From assembly GCA_030549775.1 (NCBI GenBank), contig CM060174.1, positions 70,311,466-70,375,465 of the forward strand: 64,000 bases of DNA, written 5' to 3'. Positions 23,301 through 34,190 of the stretch are shown here, in pieces. Position 1 is the first letter of the stretch. The number at the start of each line of letters is the position of its first letter. The translations under genes were made by a program, and so were the position numbers. The stretch comes from Tamarix chinensis. Taxonomy: Eukaryota > Streptophyta > Magnoliopsida > Caryophyllales > Tamaricaceae. Under the pieces are notes generated by a model. It saw only the letters and a program-made list of their open reading frames with translations, did no database searches and was not told the origin of the DNA.

Positions 23301-23751
23301 TGCTTGTATAAGCATCTGATACGATGCTCCCCTCTGCTGCCGAGTTTTAATGAAGCTTTCAGATGAAAGCTGGTATGAAAACTTACAATTTTTTGTGCTG
23401 ACGTTTATCAGGTATTCCATCACCAAGGCATTTATCGTCGCATTCATTCTGACCTTTATCTCCGTGTTGGATGTACCTGTTTTCTGGCCGATATTGTTAA
23501 GCTACTGGCTCTTCCTATTTTTCCTTACGATGAAACGTCAGATTGTACACATGTACAAATACAATTACAACCCTGTCACTGGTGGGAAACTGGTCAGTTA
23601 AATTTGTCTGTCTTTTCTTTAACTGTTTTCTTCTCTACCCCAATAAGTTGAGCTTGAAGATGAGATGATCCTTCTCTCTGATTTATGGCAGAGATCAGAT
23701 AGTAAGAAGTCTACAGGAACCAGCGGTGTGCGTAAAAAGAAAAGCCGTTAA
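17381..23751 (+). CDS. RER1: RER1 protein (ER retrieval receptor), spliced, 203 aa
   Basis: Coding exons are 17381-17751, 23412-23592 and 23692-23751. The first junction (TG|GTAAAT to TTTATCAG|G) rebuilds the Trp of EFRLW-YSITK; the second (CTG|GTCAGT to GGCAG|AGA) is in phase 0. RER1 is a small Golgi membrane protein that returns escaped ER membrane proteins in COPI vesicles. Family marks are [10 protein letters not shown] (35-44), [14 protein letters not shown] (61-74), [14 protein letters not shown] (85-98), [13 protein letters not shown] (109-121), [13 protein letters not shown] (144-156) and [11 protein letters not shown] (164-174). Four hydrophobic segments lie near 47-64, 67-87, 128-147 and 148-163. 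Length fits plant RER1 (about 190-210). The tail ends KKSR, a KKXX-type dilysine signal. All frames are intact. The 17381 ATG is the first in the exon and gives the usual N-terminal length. Confidence 0.95.
18418..19118. mobile_element. hAT-type MITE in the RER1 intron
   Basis: The left end TAAGGGTTCACATGG and right end (reverse complement) TAAGGGTGATATGAT form a short imperfect inverted repeat. The 701-bp element is flanked by ATTGGAAG (18410-18417) and ACTGGAAG (19119-19126), an 8-bp duplication with one transition, as expected for hAT. Subterminal sequences are rich in AAACCAAAYC and GGTTTGGTTT words. No coding sequence is present. Confidence 0.75.
19380..19785 (+). repeat. GCGCC-rich segment and short tandem repeats
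   Basis: 19380-19490 has GGCGCAAGGCGATGG and AGGCGAGGCG words typical of some plant hAT or Mutator-like ends, but no partner end was found. 19500-19785 has three imperfect copies of a unit with AGGGGAGAGGAGTAGACATG and CAGCAGAAAAAAAAATCATG followed by CAGAGATC. Confidence 0.6.
19790..21698 (-). mobile_element. Family E repeat, truncated copy F
   Basis: The right end TAGGGGTATTATA-type sequence (GGGGTATTATA, to 21698) matches the right end of the 46305-49649 copy (GGTATTATA). Like that copy it has two clusters of near-palindromic words such as AACCRGTTGATCGGTTTGGCC (20030-20330 and 21425-21560). The GGTGGGTGTGGTATCCC module region of the full-length copy is missing, so the left portion is lost. 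The left edge is approximate. It is noncoding and lies in the RER1 intron on the strand opposite to the copy at 1-15 kb. Confidence 0.6.
21702..21890. mobile_element. Tourist-like MITE, second copy (decayed)
   Basis: The ends GGTACGGGGTTAATAGGCGTGGAAAAATT-type (left) and the reverse complement of the right end, AGTATAGGGTTAATCGCGGTGGAAAG, pair with each other and resemble the element at 16073. The shared interior word GATCTAAAATGGGTAT supports common family membership. A 3-bp duplication is not certain. It directly abuts the end of the family E fragment. Confidence 0.6.
21930..22012 (+). mobile_element. Stowaway-like MITE end
   Basis: The stretch CTTATATTATGGAACAAAA... GTGAAACAGAGGGAGTA has the right-end layout of plant Stowaway elements (CTCCCTCTGTTTC read on the other strand, TA target). 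No left end is evident. Confidence 0.5.
22300..22593 (+). mobile_element. Stowaway-like MITE remnant
   Basis: It ends in AAATGACTTCTTTTTGAGCA followed by GAGGGAGTA at 22593, again a Stowaway right end. An AAGGAAGTCACTTTAGTAC stretch lies to the left. A matching left TIR could not be confirmed. Confidence 0.4.
22690..22960. other. GC-rich island in the RER1 intron
   Basis: This segment has far higher GC than the rest of the intron, with runs such as TGGCCGCTGCTGCTGATGC and GGTTCGGCTGGTGCC. It opens short frames on both strands (22735-22932 +, 22775-22996 -), neither recognised. It could be a captured gene or retroelement fragment. Confidence 0.4.
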
Positions 23752-23995
23752 ACTGGAGTGACGAGGAATCTCGGAGACCTAGAAATTGATCGAGATCTTG
23801 CAAGTACCTGAATGCGTTTTAGGTGGTTTGTGCACATATATTTCAGCTTCGCCTTGTGTGTGCCTTCTTCCTTCTTGTTGTTATGTTCTGCTGACTTTTT
23901 GATTGTGAATATGGATTGTACTAGATGCATCTGTAGTTCTTTTACTAGAATTAGAATGTAGTTGTTTTTTTGGGTAATGCAGAAGTGCATCATTT
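23752..23995 (+). other. RER1: 3' UTR of RER1 (approximate)
   Basis: This follows the stop codon and keeps mixed, exon-like composition (TTCAGCTTCGCCTTGTGTGTGC) until about 23990. No canonical AATAAA is placed clearly, so the end is estimated from composition. Confidence 0.4.
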
Positions 23996-24500
23996 AAAGT
24001 AAAGATTCACTTTTCCAAGACTAACGATACCACTTAAACGAAAGAGACACAACAAAGGGTCGTCTTGTGTTGCTCTCTTATTGGCCATCAAGTTAGTAAT
24101 GATGCCGGCTCTTTCAAAGATGTGCTTCACGGAGACGCTATAGAAGCCCCTCACAGCCTTCTATAGTCATCCAAGATCGAGGCGTGTTTCTGTCTTACTT
24201 TGCTAATGGGTAGTCTGATAGATACTATTATAAGACCGTTTATTGATTAATTAGCTACAAACAAATTTTGTTTATCACTTATAATTCTGCTCATGCCTTT
24301 AGCCCCACCTCCTTGGATATGTTATACGTGTTTATTTATTTATTTAAAATTCTAAGATTCTATAAAAATGGTTCCAATAAAATACTTTGATTCAATTGTT
24401 CTCATGTTAAATTATCATTAGTTGGCTTGTTAGCAAATGCAAACTTTATAAAATGTGAAATTAATGAGCCAATAAAAAGGAGAGAGAAAAGAGAATGTGC
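23996..24500. other. Spacer downstream of RER1
   Basis: No gene or clear repeat is seen. A TTTATTTATTTATTT run lies near 24330. Confidence 0.5.
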
Positions 24501-24503
24501 TTA

Positions 24504-24652
24504 CTCTCTAATGGTGTTGAATCAAAACAAATGACCCATGGCAGAACAAATGACTTTTGGCAAAACATGACTATGCGGATTATACAATTCAGGCGCCAAC
24601 GCACCTAAAGATGGAGTGGAACCTTGCTTTGACTCTCTAATGGTGTTGAATC
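24504..24652 (+). repeat. 20-bp perfect direct repeat pair
   Basis: CTCTCTAATGGTGTTGAATC occurs at 24504-24523 and again at 24633-24652, 129 bases apart. The intervening sequence contains two ACAAATGAC words. This could be a replication-slippage duplication or the footprint of a small insertion. Confidence 0.7.
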
Positions 24653-24659
24653 TACGAAG

Positions 24660-25062
24660 CTAGAAAGATCTTATTGATAATCAAAGACTAGAGTAGGGCA
24701 CATACCTCAAGTACGTCTCTTCCATGGTGATCAAGGGTACTTATCCTTGAAAATGAAATGGATAAGGAGATGCACAAATAGGAACTCATGGCCATTGGTT
24801 TGGAGCCAGTCATACACACATGACTATATATGTTAAAGAGTGGTGGAATTTTCTTGAGTCATTTCTTTAAGTGTTCTTCCATGATCAAGGGTATTTCATT
24901 TTCAAATTTGGTTGCCTAAGTAATGTGAATAAGGTGTTGGACTAGTGTGCTGGAGCTTTGTGATCAAACCTTTACTCCTTAAACGGTGATCACCTGAACT
25001 TAATTTAACCAGGTAGGAATAGTGCATTATGCTTCTATGGGTACTGCTGCCCAGACTCTCTA
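24660..25062 (+). pseudogene. LINE ORF1, N-terminal part (before insertion C)
   Basis: Read in pieces on the + strand this resembles the N-terminal DUF4283 region of plant L1-type ORF1 (nucleic-acid-binding, gag-like). KGYFIFKFG appears near 24880, then KPLLLKR followed by SPELNLTR near 24965-25010, then a WVLLPRL stretch just before 25062. Several stops (TAG, TGA in place of sense codons) and at least one frameshift break it. The motif normally continues into LPLHLW, which is found immediately after element C at 28350. Thus the LINE was cut by C. The 5' limit is unclear. Confidence 0.75.
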
Positions 25063-28000
25063 TGTAACATTCAAATTTTTATTACTGAAAAAAATTTATT
25101 TTGTAACGGAAGTAATTAAGTAAAATAGTAGGGGTTACTGCCATGATTGATATAATTCTAGCTTATGCAACCATCCTTACATCAATCACAAGGCTAAAAC
25201 ATTTAGGGTAATACAAGAAAATTATAAAATAAAAGAACATTTATAGTATAATACTAAGTTTGGAGTTTAACGCTGAGTTTAACAATATAAAATACAAAAG
25301 GGGGATACTATAAATCAAGAGTCCAAAAATATATCCAGTTAAATACGTAATTTGGATAACAAGTACTCTTTACCCGACCCTAATATAGATGAAGTCACTC
25401 ATCCCCACATAAGACATCATAGGCCGTAAAATCATCTAACTAATATTTTGAGACCTGCACATAAGATCCAGGGCTTTTTGCTCATAGGAATGAGCAGCAC
25501 CCATAAAACGAATGGTTAGTACGCTACGTATTGAGTAAGAGGACAATATTATCGAAATAGGAATATAAATAACACATGCTTCTACAATAGATAATAAAGG
25601 AAAAATAACCAAGTAAATGAATCATCTCATAAGGCATATTATAATCCAGATCCCTTTATTAAGTGTAAACCATTTTCATTCTTTTATATATGTTAAGTGT
25701 AGGAACCCCACTATTCTTAAACCAGTGGAATGGTCTGAAACTCTCGGGGACAACACACCCGAACCACTATTTTTTTTTCTAGTGGAATGGAGATTAAAAC
25801 ATCTTCTCGGAGCAAAACGCTCTTAAGCCACTATTCTATTTTGTGGAACGGGATACATATACATATAGAAAATATATCACATAGGTCATGACTCACGTAT
25901 TCTTCCACTGTAAATCATTAGTATCTTTTTCATAGGTTATGATGATACCTTTTCATTTCACGATGAGTAGGGACCCTACTATTCTTAAACCGGTGGAATG
26001 GTCTAAAACTCTTGGAGACAACACACCTGAGCCACTATTCTTTCCGATGGAATGAAAATTTAAAACATCTTCTTGGGGCATAACACTCCCATGCCACTAT
26101 TCTCTCCGGTGGAGCGGGATACATATATATAAATATAGAAAAATAGATTACCATGGCCCTACTCATATACTCTTTTACTTTAAGTGATCAGTATTTTATT
26201 TAAGATTGATTCTCGGTATAGGACACGTTCAAAAAATATATATATATCATAGGTCTATGTCCTTAAGTCCTTTCAAATCTTAATTACACTCCCTTTAGTA
26301 TTTATTCTCCTATAGAACTTTCTTGATTACTAATTTCAATAGATAACCTCTAAATCTTAAACATAAAATAATGATATTATCATTGCAAGATAGTTTGCCC
26401 AAAATTAGCCATTAAATCATTTAAAGATCCCACCTAATAATAATGCTCCCATGAACTCCTCATGCTATTAATATCATGTTTTAAACCTCCTAACACATAA
26501 AATACCAATATTATCCCATAATGACCGAGTTACCCCTAAGCACAAATAAAACCTTTATTTTATAAAAATCTTATACCTTCTGCACATATTATTTTTCTAT
26601 GTCCTTGATTTATCATCATATCTCATGAGAATCCTTAAATCCATTTATCACAACTCATTCAACCCATATTTCATATCATAAGATATATTTTCATAAATAT
26701 GATATTATCATCACAAATCATAATATAAGGGTACCTCTTACCAATTCTTACTTTCTTTTAACTTAACATTCATATCATCACAAAATATCAATATCAACAT
26801 ATGTTATATAATATATTAACAATATCATGAAAAACACATATAGCCATACAAACAAATAACATAAAAAATCCTAAACATTGAATAGTATCTTTACCAACTA
26901 AGACACTAAGCTCTAAGCATGCAAATCCTAGAATTCTTCCTCTGAAGCTACTGGAATACCACTTATGAAAATAATAAAATTCATGGTTAGGCTCAAAGAG
27001 TCAAATCAAAGGAGAAATCAAGGTAAAGAGGGTAAAAATAGATATAAACGTAGTTAAATGGGAGCTTGAGATGTATGGATGTGTAGAGAAATATGTAGTG
27101 GATCTATGGTTAAATTTAGTGGTGTTTGGTTGATGTTTAGGGGTGAAAATAGGGATGCACGACCAAAGGAATGAGGTTGCACAGCTGTGCAGCATGCGGT
27201 GTAGCTTTTGATCGAGAGAAAACAAGGTGCATGGCCAGGCAGTGCGAAATTTGCACGACTATAGCAATAGTTCAAGAGGAAAAATTACTCATGGTCAGAC
27301 GGTGTAGGGGTTGTATGGCTATGCGGAAGGGGATTCAAGCGTTACATGGTTGTGCAGCAGGCGGTGCACCAACCATGCACTTTGAAACACAGTGACACAC
27401 GAAAGGAAGAAGAAGGAAAAAGAATTGGCTATCAGCGACGATGGCCGGTGACAATAGGGGAGAAGGTTGGGGTGACCTTGGTAGTCGGTCCACCGGCCAA
27501 AGGGTGGCCGAGGTGGTGCACGGTGGTGCGCGAGCCAAAAACAAGGAAAGTAAGGAGAAGAAGAAGAAGAAAAGGGAGAAGGAGGAAAGGAGAAGGAATA
27601 GGGAGGTCAGTAATAGCTCTTTGACACAAATATGAGTAAAGTGAGGCAAAACCAAAGAGAAATAAGGAGAGTGTAAAGTATATACATACATACATACATG
27701 TGTGTGTGTGTGGTGTGAGTTGGAAATGAAGATAAGAACAAGGGCTGGTGTGCGACGATAATGATGGTGATTATGTAGCTGCAAGGTAATGGTGATGTTT
27801 GTAGAGGATGGTTAGGGTAGAGTAGTAGCTGCAAGTTGAGGGTGGTGATTGTTGATGTAAATGTTGCATGATAAGGGAAAATAGTAGGGGAAGATGAGTG
27901 TGTTTGGAATGTGCATAAGGGGGTGAAGTCGGGCAAGGATAAGGGTGCAGAAGGATAAGGAGAAAAAGAAGGGAGGTAAGGTGATGGGTGATAGATGCAG

Positions 28001-28349
28001 AAATGTAATGGTGCAAGTTGCAAGTGTAAGTTGCATAAATTTGGAAGTTGCAGCTCAAGGTTGACGGGAGGAAGAGAAGAAGGAAAGAAAAGAAAAGAAA
28101 AAGAGAAGGGTTGGGGGATTAGTTTAGGGTGATTTTAGATTAGCTAAAATTAATTAGTATTAGTAAAAGTTTTAGCGGGTTTTGATTTTAGTTTACGAAT
28201 TACAGTTAATTAAAGTTAAGGTTTTAGAATCAGTTAAAGTTTCGGGGATTAAGGATAGGTTAAGGCTAACGTAGAATTTATTAAGATTAGAATTAAATTA
28301 GGGTGCTATTGATGCGGGATTAAACTAAGCAAATTTTTGGGGTATTACA
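25063..28349 (-). mobile_element. Long LTR-like element C (probable solo LTR)
   Basis: In reverse it begins TGTAATACCCCAAAAATTT (from 28349) and ends TTGAATGTTACA (25063), about 3287 bp. It aligns throughout with B. The left flank CTCTC (25056-25060) and right flank CCCTC (28350-28354) differ by one transition and may be the 5-bp duplication, leaving the exact left edge uncertain by 2 bases. It sits inside LINE ORF1: the flanking sequences rebuild a continuous DUF4283 motif. The CT-rich segment (27520-28110), AATAGTGG modules (25695-26125) and ACTCAGTACGTAG-like block (about 25510-25545) are all in reverse. No coding capacity is recognised. Confidence 0.8.
25695..26125 (-). repeat. AATAGTGG module block of element C
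   Basis: This is the reverse-strand counterpart of 12813-13255. CCACTATTCT words with CCGGTGGAATGG and CGCTCTTAAGCCACTATTCT appear in two groups about 285 bases apart. Confidence 0.8.
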
Positions 28350-31300
28350 CCCTCTTCATTTATGGTCATAGGACAACCTTAGTAGAATTGTTAGTATTTT
28401 GGGAAAGCTAGTTTATGTGGATTTTGTTAATATTATGCATGACAAAGTCTCCTATCCTTGCCTACTTATTGAAATGGATGTTAGCGTACCATTGCTAGAT
28501 TTTATTGAGGTGATGCTGCTAATGGGACAAGAGTTAAAGCACACGGCAATATACGAATGTCACCCAAAGTATTGTACTTCTTGTGATATATTAGACCACA
28601 ATATAGTGTAGTGTAAATGGAGAGTGACTTAAAGGGATGTTCAATAATAGGGAAAGGTATGGAAAGCTGAACCGGTTGTTGAGGCACCTAAGCACAAGGT
28701 TGTACTTGCATGAAGTTAGCCACAAACCGAAAGATAGCTAAGCAGACTAAAAATTAGGAAAAAGGAGTGCATTATACAAGAGAGCAAGATATGCACCAAA
28801 TCTTCAATGAAAAGGAGAAGGTGGCCTACACCCTTATCCCATCAAATCATGACTAGGTGCAAGTTAGCGTTTCTTCGGCCCAAGCTTGCTACCTTACTAA
28901 AGGCATGGGATGTGGTGCTTGTGGGACATGAGGAGGGTCTAGTTTCTTTCCACCATAATTGTCTTTGTTTAGAACATAGGAGCACTTAATAAAGCCTTCA
29001 AGCACAGGACTTTGAGGAGTTTTGTGACTAGAGGTAGGGCAGGGTTAGAAGGGTTACTAGATATAAGGATAAAGGAACTAAAGGCTGCACATGTGGAGAG
29101 TAAATTAGGGATGCATTGATTGTGGGCACATAACTATGATGCTCATTGTAATGGTAGATTTTGGTTTTTGTGGGATACAACTCAGTATAGAGTTCAAGTA
29201 GTTTTAGTGAGCGCACAAGGAATACACAAGAAGATTAAGTGCCTTACTACAAACAAGGTTTGCTGGTTCACTCTAGTTTATGCTTTCAATAATGGTCTAC
29301 AAAGACTAGAGTTGTGAAATTGGATGCTAAGCAAGGCAACACAACATACTCCCTTGCTAGTTTTAGGAAGCTTTAATATTATGGTTGCTACTAAGGAAAA
29401 ACTAGGGGGATTTTTAGATGAAATGAGATGTTTGAGTTTATTCATCACCTACATAATTGTGATCTAGGTGACATCCCAACCTCAGTCCCATATTACTCTT
29501 GGACAAATCATCAAGACTATCCCACTAGTAGGTACTCTAAGTTGGATAGTGTAGTGGCAAATAGTTAAATATTTGATTTATTCCTTGTTATAAGGGTTAA
29601 GAATTTGCCAGAAACTATTTCTAATCATATTGCTTTGATTGTTCAAATGGTCTCTCCAACAATATCTCTTCCTAATCCTTTCAAGTTTATGAGCTTTTAT
29701 ACTAAACAAGAGGATTTCATGGAAGTGGTGTAGAGGGTGTGGTAAGAGAAATACTCGATAAGCAAGATGTTTTAGGCTGTTAGCAAACTATATAAGCTAA
29801 AAAGGGAACTTGAGAGTTTGAATGCTAAGAAAGGGGAACACATTACTACTAAGGTAGTAGCAATAAAGAAAAAATGGGAAGAAAAACAAGGCATGCTCCA
29901 ACAACTACCTTTTAATGATATCAACCTAGCCACAGAGAGGGTAACAAAGATATATTGGGAAAGAAAACATGGGTAGAGGGAATTTTCCTACGACAAAAGA
30001 TAAAGATAGATTATGTGAATCTTGGTGACCATAATAACAAGTCATTCTATTTTGGTCTATAGGGAGGGAGGTTGCATAATAGAATTAATCAGTTGATAGA
30101 TACACCTAGCTATCGCATCACATGTGAAGAGAGCATACACAAGGAAATTGTGCAATTCTATAAAGAGCTATTGGGTATTGTTGAAACTCAACTAAGGCAT
30201 GCTAACCTAGAGATATGTAGGCTAGGCCCAGTGTTATATGCAAAACACAACCTAGATCTACTAAAGACTAACAGTTGAAGAAGTATGAATTGCATATTTC
30301 TCTATGGGTAATCTCAAATGCCCAACCCTTGATGGCTTTTATAAAAAACTATGGCATATTGTAGGAGTTAAAATAGTGGAGGCTGTTAGAGAATTTGGGT
30401 AGACAGGGAGGATCCTAAATAAAATTAACAACAACTTTTTTGCCTTAATTCCTAAGGTAACAAATGCTTGCAGAGTGAAGGAACATCACCCCATTACTTG
30501 TTGCAATGTTTTGTATAAGATATTCTCGAAAGTGATCACTAATAGGGTTTGATGCATGCTTCATGAGGTTCTTGGGGGAAACTCAAGATACATTTATCAA
30601 AGGGAGATGCTTAGGGGATAATGTGTTAATAGTGACTAAATTAGTGAAGTACTACCAAAGACAGGCCATAATCCATAGGATGATGCTTGAAGCAGACATC
30701 CAAAAGGTGTATATGATCATTAGAATGGTCATTCCTTTAGTAGATTATGCTTTCTTTTGGGTTTTCGTCACACATTGTGCATTTAATAATGTTGTGCATC
30801 ACAATTTTTCGTGTTTTGTTTAATGTTGATGGAACACTCACTCAACCTTATAAATGAGGGTTAATATAGGGAAATCCTCTATCTCCCTATCTGTTCGTAG
30901 TTACTAGGGAATACTTGCACATAAGTATAAGTTGATTATGGGATGATCCTAGTTTTGGTGTCTATTTTATTGACCTTTGTTTTGTCGATGAATTGATTGT
31001 GTTTTATAGAGGTGATACTCAATCAGTTGGGTTTATTTATAAGAATTTGGAAGATTTTGCAGACTATTAAGGATTGAATGTTAATCCTTCCAAAAGTTTG
31101 GTATATATAAGGGGTGTAGATTTTATTGGGAAGCAAAACATACTAGCAGTATTGGGATGTGGAGAAGGATATTTTCCCTTCCATCATTTTGTTGTTCCAT
31201 TGATGACAACCATGGTGGGTTTTCATCATTTTCAAGAATTGGTTGATAAAATTACAAGTAGAGTGAAACACTAGGCCAACTAAGACTTGAGCTATGGTGG

Positions 31301-32310
31301 GGGGGTTTCCATGGATATTTTCTAATTTGTTTGGGATTCAGAATTTTTGGGCACACGTTTTTATTCTTCCAAAGGTTCTTATTAGGAAGGTTGAAACAAT
31401 ATTCCACACTTTTCTCTAGATGGTTCTAGTTGATAACTCAAGCAAGATGTTGGTTATTTGGAAACAAGTTTGTATGCCGCTTAAGGAGGGAGGCCTGGGG
31501 TTGAAATATTTGTATATCTAGAATGTTGCAACCATTGAAAATTGTCTTTGGCAACTTATAAATTACAAGGATAGCTTATGGATCAAATGGTACATCATAC
31601 AAGGGAATGTTATTGAATTGGTATGAAAACCGAATCATTCATGGATGTTTACGCACATAATGCAACTATGAGGCAATTTGAGGGAACTATTATTGTATTG
31701 ACATTCACAAGAAGCATACCACATCAATAAGATCTATGAGAGGATAGGACCAAGAGGGAAATACCAACATTGACAAGTTTTGCTTAGTCATGTAAAATTT
31801 TATCTATGGGGAGTGACTGCCAAATATAATTGTGGCATATGTGGTTAAGGTCCGTAAACTTGGGATCATATGTTTTTCCAATGCCATCTTGCACATGATT
31901 GCTAGCATTAATTGTTCAATTGGATGTGGTAGTGTTTCCCTTTTTCTACTTGGGACCAAGATCAATCATTAATGAGCAGAAGAAGGTAGAGGTAAAAGGG
32001 AGAACATGAAGTATTACATATGGTATTAGCCACTACTATATATGTGTTGTGGGGATCTAGAAAGCAGGTTATATTTCAAGCTAAAGTCTGTACTATTAGC
32101 CTGCTAGTGAAGGAGGTCACATCCTTGATTTTCATTTGATTAATACATATACATAAGAAAGTCAAGTACATGGCCTTAATTGATAATTTTGATAGATATC
32201 TGCAACTTCTCTATCTATTGGAAATTTTTATTTTAATCTGTATAGAATTGTTTATTTTGGTAACTAATACAAATTATTATTACTTACAAAAAAATAAAAA
32301 TACAAACTTT
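28350..32310 (+). pseudogene. L1-type LINE (ORF1 end and ORF2), decayed
   Basis: The segment starts in the DUF4283 motif (PLHLW..DNLSRIVSILGK, 28350-28420) and reaches the ORF1 CCHC-type region (HPKYCTSCDILDH, 28551-28600). ORF2 follows in broken frames. The APE endonuclease runs about 29030-29600 (GRFWFLWDTTQYRVQV, VYAFNNGLQRLELW, LLVLGSFNIM, YSWTNHQ..SKLDSV). The reverse transcriptase runs about 30290-31290 (FFALIPKVTNACRVKEHHP, CCNVLYKI, GRCLGDNVL; an FVDE at the FADD catalytic site; GLNVNPSKS). A zf-RVT-like CGIC..C..H lies near 31840-31900. An A-rich tail, ACAAAAAAATAAAAAT, lies near 32285. Many stops and frameshifts rule out function. It would normally copy its RNA by target-primed reverse transcription. 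Confidence 0.85.
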
Positions 32311-33044
32311 ATAATTATAGATCTAACATTAATATTAGTTTCATAGAATCATGGCCATGGAAGCATGTGGATATTATTTAGTGGCCATGTTACATCACTA
32401 TGATGTTTTGAAGATGAAAATGTGTCAGGAAACAATCAAGATTGGACAAAACATAATGAGATTTGTTTTTCCCGCTTTAAAATGACATGGTTTTATGGAT
32501 TTTAATATGAAATAACCTAACATGGTCTCCCTCCTTCTACATCAACCCATGAAACATTAGTTCCTTTCTTCCATTGATTTTAAAATTATGCCCTCTCCTC
32601 TCTCAACTTAGTGGCGACAATCTTCAATCTCTTTGTTTCCCTAGTTGTTATGCTATTGTGCTACATCTCCAAGGTTCAACCATTCAAGGTTTAGTCTACC
32701 ATTTTCAAGAATCCTTCCAAGCTTTTTTCCATTTGGAAGTCAGCGTTCTCATGTTGGCATTTAAGCTCAGTTAGAGGTTTTAGTAATTGATAACAGTTTC
32801 CATCATATTCTTTTATTTATTTGATTTGTTGTGTTCCAAATTTTATGTTGAATTAATATGCTTTGTTTAGGTGTTGTGGTGTTGCATTGTTGGTTTTGTA
32901 GCTCTTTTTAGATTCTAGTTTCTTATTATTATGGTGTTGCGGTGTTTTGCTAGTGATTTGATTATTGATGTTGGGCTATTAAACTTTTGGTATTATGCTC
33001 CACTAATTTGTAATTTGGATTAATATAGATTCTATGAGGGCTAG
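32311..33044 (+). other. Spacer / probable leader of the next hAT
   Basis: No gene is recognised. The CT-rich stretch at 32525-32640 and T-rich sequence before 33045 would fit the 5' region of the hAT pseudogene that follows, but no terminal repeat was located. Confidence 0.35.
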
Positions 33045-34190
33045 TGTTGGATGAAGATAATAACCCTCTTTGGAATTATGTTGCTAGAGGGGGGAAAACT
33101 AATGGAGAGGGAACTATTCTTTGGACTTGTAATTTTTATAATCAAACGAAGTAAGAAAGCTATACTAGAGTGAATACTCATTTGTTGAATATTCCTAATA
33201 AAGGTATTGTAACTTGTTAGAAAGTGAGAATGAAGAATGAGATTGAGATGGATATGTGAAAAGAGTTGAAAACATGCTCCAAGGGATGCGTCTTTACGTC
33301 ATTCAAGTGGTTATAATATGAGAATCAATGTCTTATTTGAAGGGAAGATAAGTAAATAAGATAAATTCCATAAATAAAGCTTTTAATAATCATATGTACT
33401 CTCAATTAGATAGATTAGTGGGATGTTTCATACTACTAGTGTTCTATTTAATTTGGCAGGAAATCCTTTTTCTATGGAAGCCTTTACTTTTGCTACTAAT
33501 TATAGTTTATCTAGTTATGGTGTGCTGGGTTATAATCATTCAAGAACAATGTTACTTCAACAAGAAAAGGTAAACATAGAGAGATTATTAAAACCAATAA
33601 ATAAGACATGGTGAGAAAAATAGGTGTTAGTTTTGCGTTTAATGGTTGAAGTGACGTAAAAAGAGAATCATTTAAAAAATTTATAGTAATTTTGTGATAT
33701 GGGTCCCATGTTTTTAAAGGGTATTGATGCTTTAGGTGAGATCAAAGATAAACACTTTATTTCTAGGTTCCAAAAGAAGTTATTGATGATGTGAGTTATC
33801 AAAGTGTTTTACAAATAATCACTAATAATGCCTTAAATTGTAAAGCGATTGGTGAGATCATTGAACGCATCTAGCCTAATATTTATTGAACTTCATGTAT
33901 TGTTCATACTCTTAATCTAGCTTTGAAAAATATTCATGCTACAAAAAATGTGGTGAACAATGTTTACATATATGAAGAGTGTCATTAAATAACCAAGAAT
34001 TATGGAGATGCTATTTAAATCAAGAATTTTATAGTGATGCATTTTGTGAGATTAGTTGTAACATGACTAGAAAATTTCTTTTAAATAAGAGATTTGTGGA
34101 AGTTAAATGACAAAAGAGAGTGGATTTTATCACCACATTTAGGATAAGTTTGGTTTCCACTATCTTTTTATGCCAAATTTAAGTTAATAG
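33045..34190 (+). pseudogene. BED/DUF659 hAT transposase, decayed and truncated (hAT-3)
   Basis: Pieces in different + frames line up with a BED-finger hAT transposase. DPLWNYVARGGKTNGEGTI and TRVNTHLLNIPNKGIVTC (33055-33215) form the BED finger. RMFHTTSVLFNL..AFTFATN and LLQQEKVNIERLLKPI (33420-33610) start the DUF659 region. A TDNALNC-like ITNNALNCKAIGEIIE (33820-33870) with CIVHTLNLALKNIHATKN (33900-33955) marks the catalytic domain. IKNFIVMHFVRL (34015-34055) follows. The C-terminal dimerisation domain is missing after about 34190. Several stops and frameshifts are present. It is unlike the transposase at 1-621 in length of conserved blocks and may be another hAT lineage. Confidence 0.8.

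Larger units (their letters stand above)
17752..23411 (+). other. RER1: Intron 2 of RER1, 5660 bp, TE-laden
   Basis: The intron runs from GTAAAT (17752) to TTTATCAG (23411) and accounts for most of the gene. It contains a hAT MITE (18418-19118), a tandem repeat (about 19500-19785), a family E fragment (about 19790-21698), a Tourist-like MITE (about 21702-21890), two Stowaway ends (to 22012 and 22593) and a GC-rich island (22690-22960). The rest is AT-rich spacer. Small open frames inside it show no recognised domain. Confidence 0.85.

Noticed and set aside
23350..23411. In-frame ATG upstream of RER1 exon 3 as an alternative start
   Set aside because: The upstream residues are unlike RER1, and the TTTATCAG acceptor restores the conserved EFRLW-YSITK junction.
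27335..28058. Several overlapping frames up to 149 residues on both strands
   Set aside because: They fall in the pyrimidine-rich segment of LTR-like element C; composition alone keeps them open.
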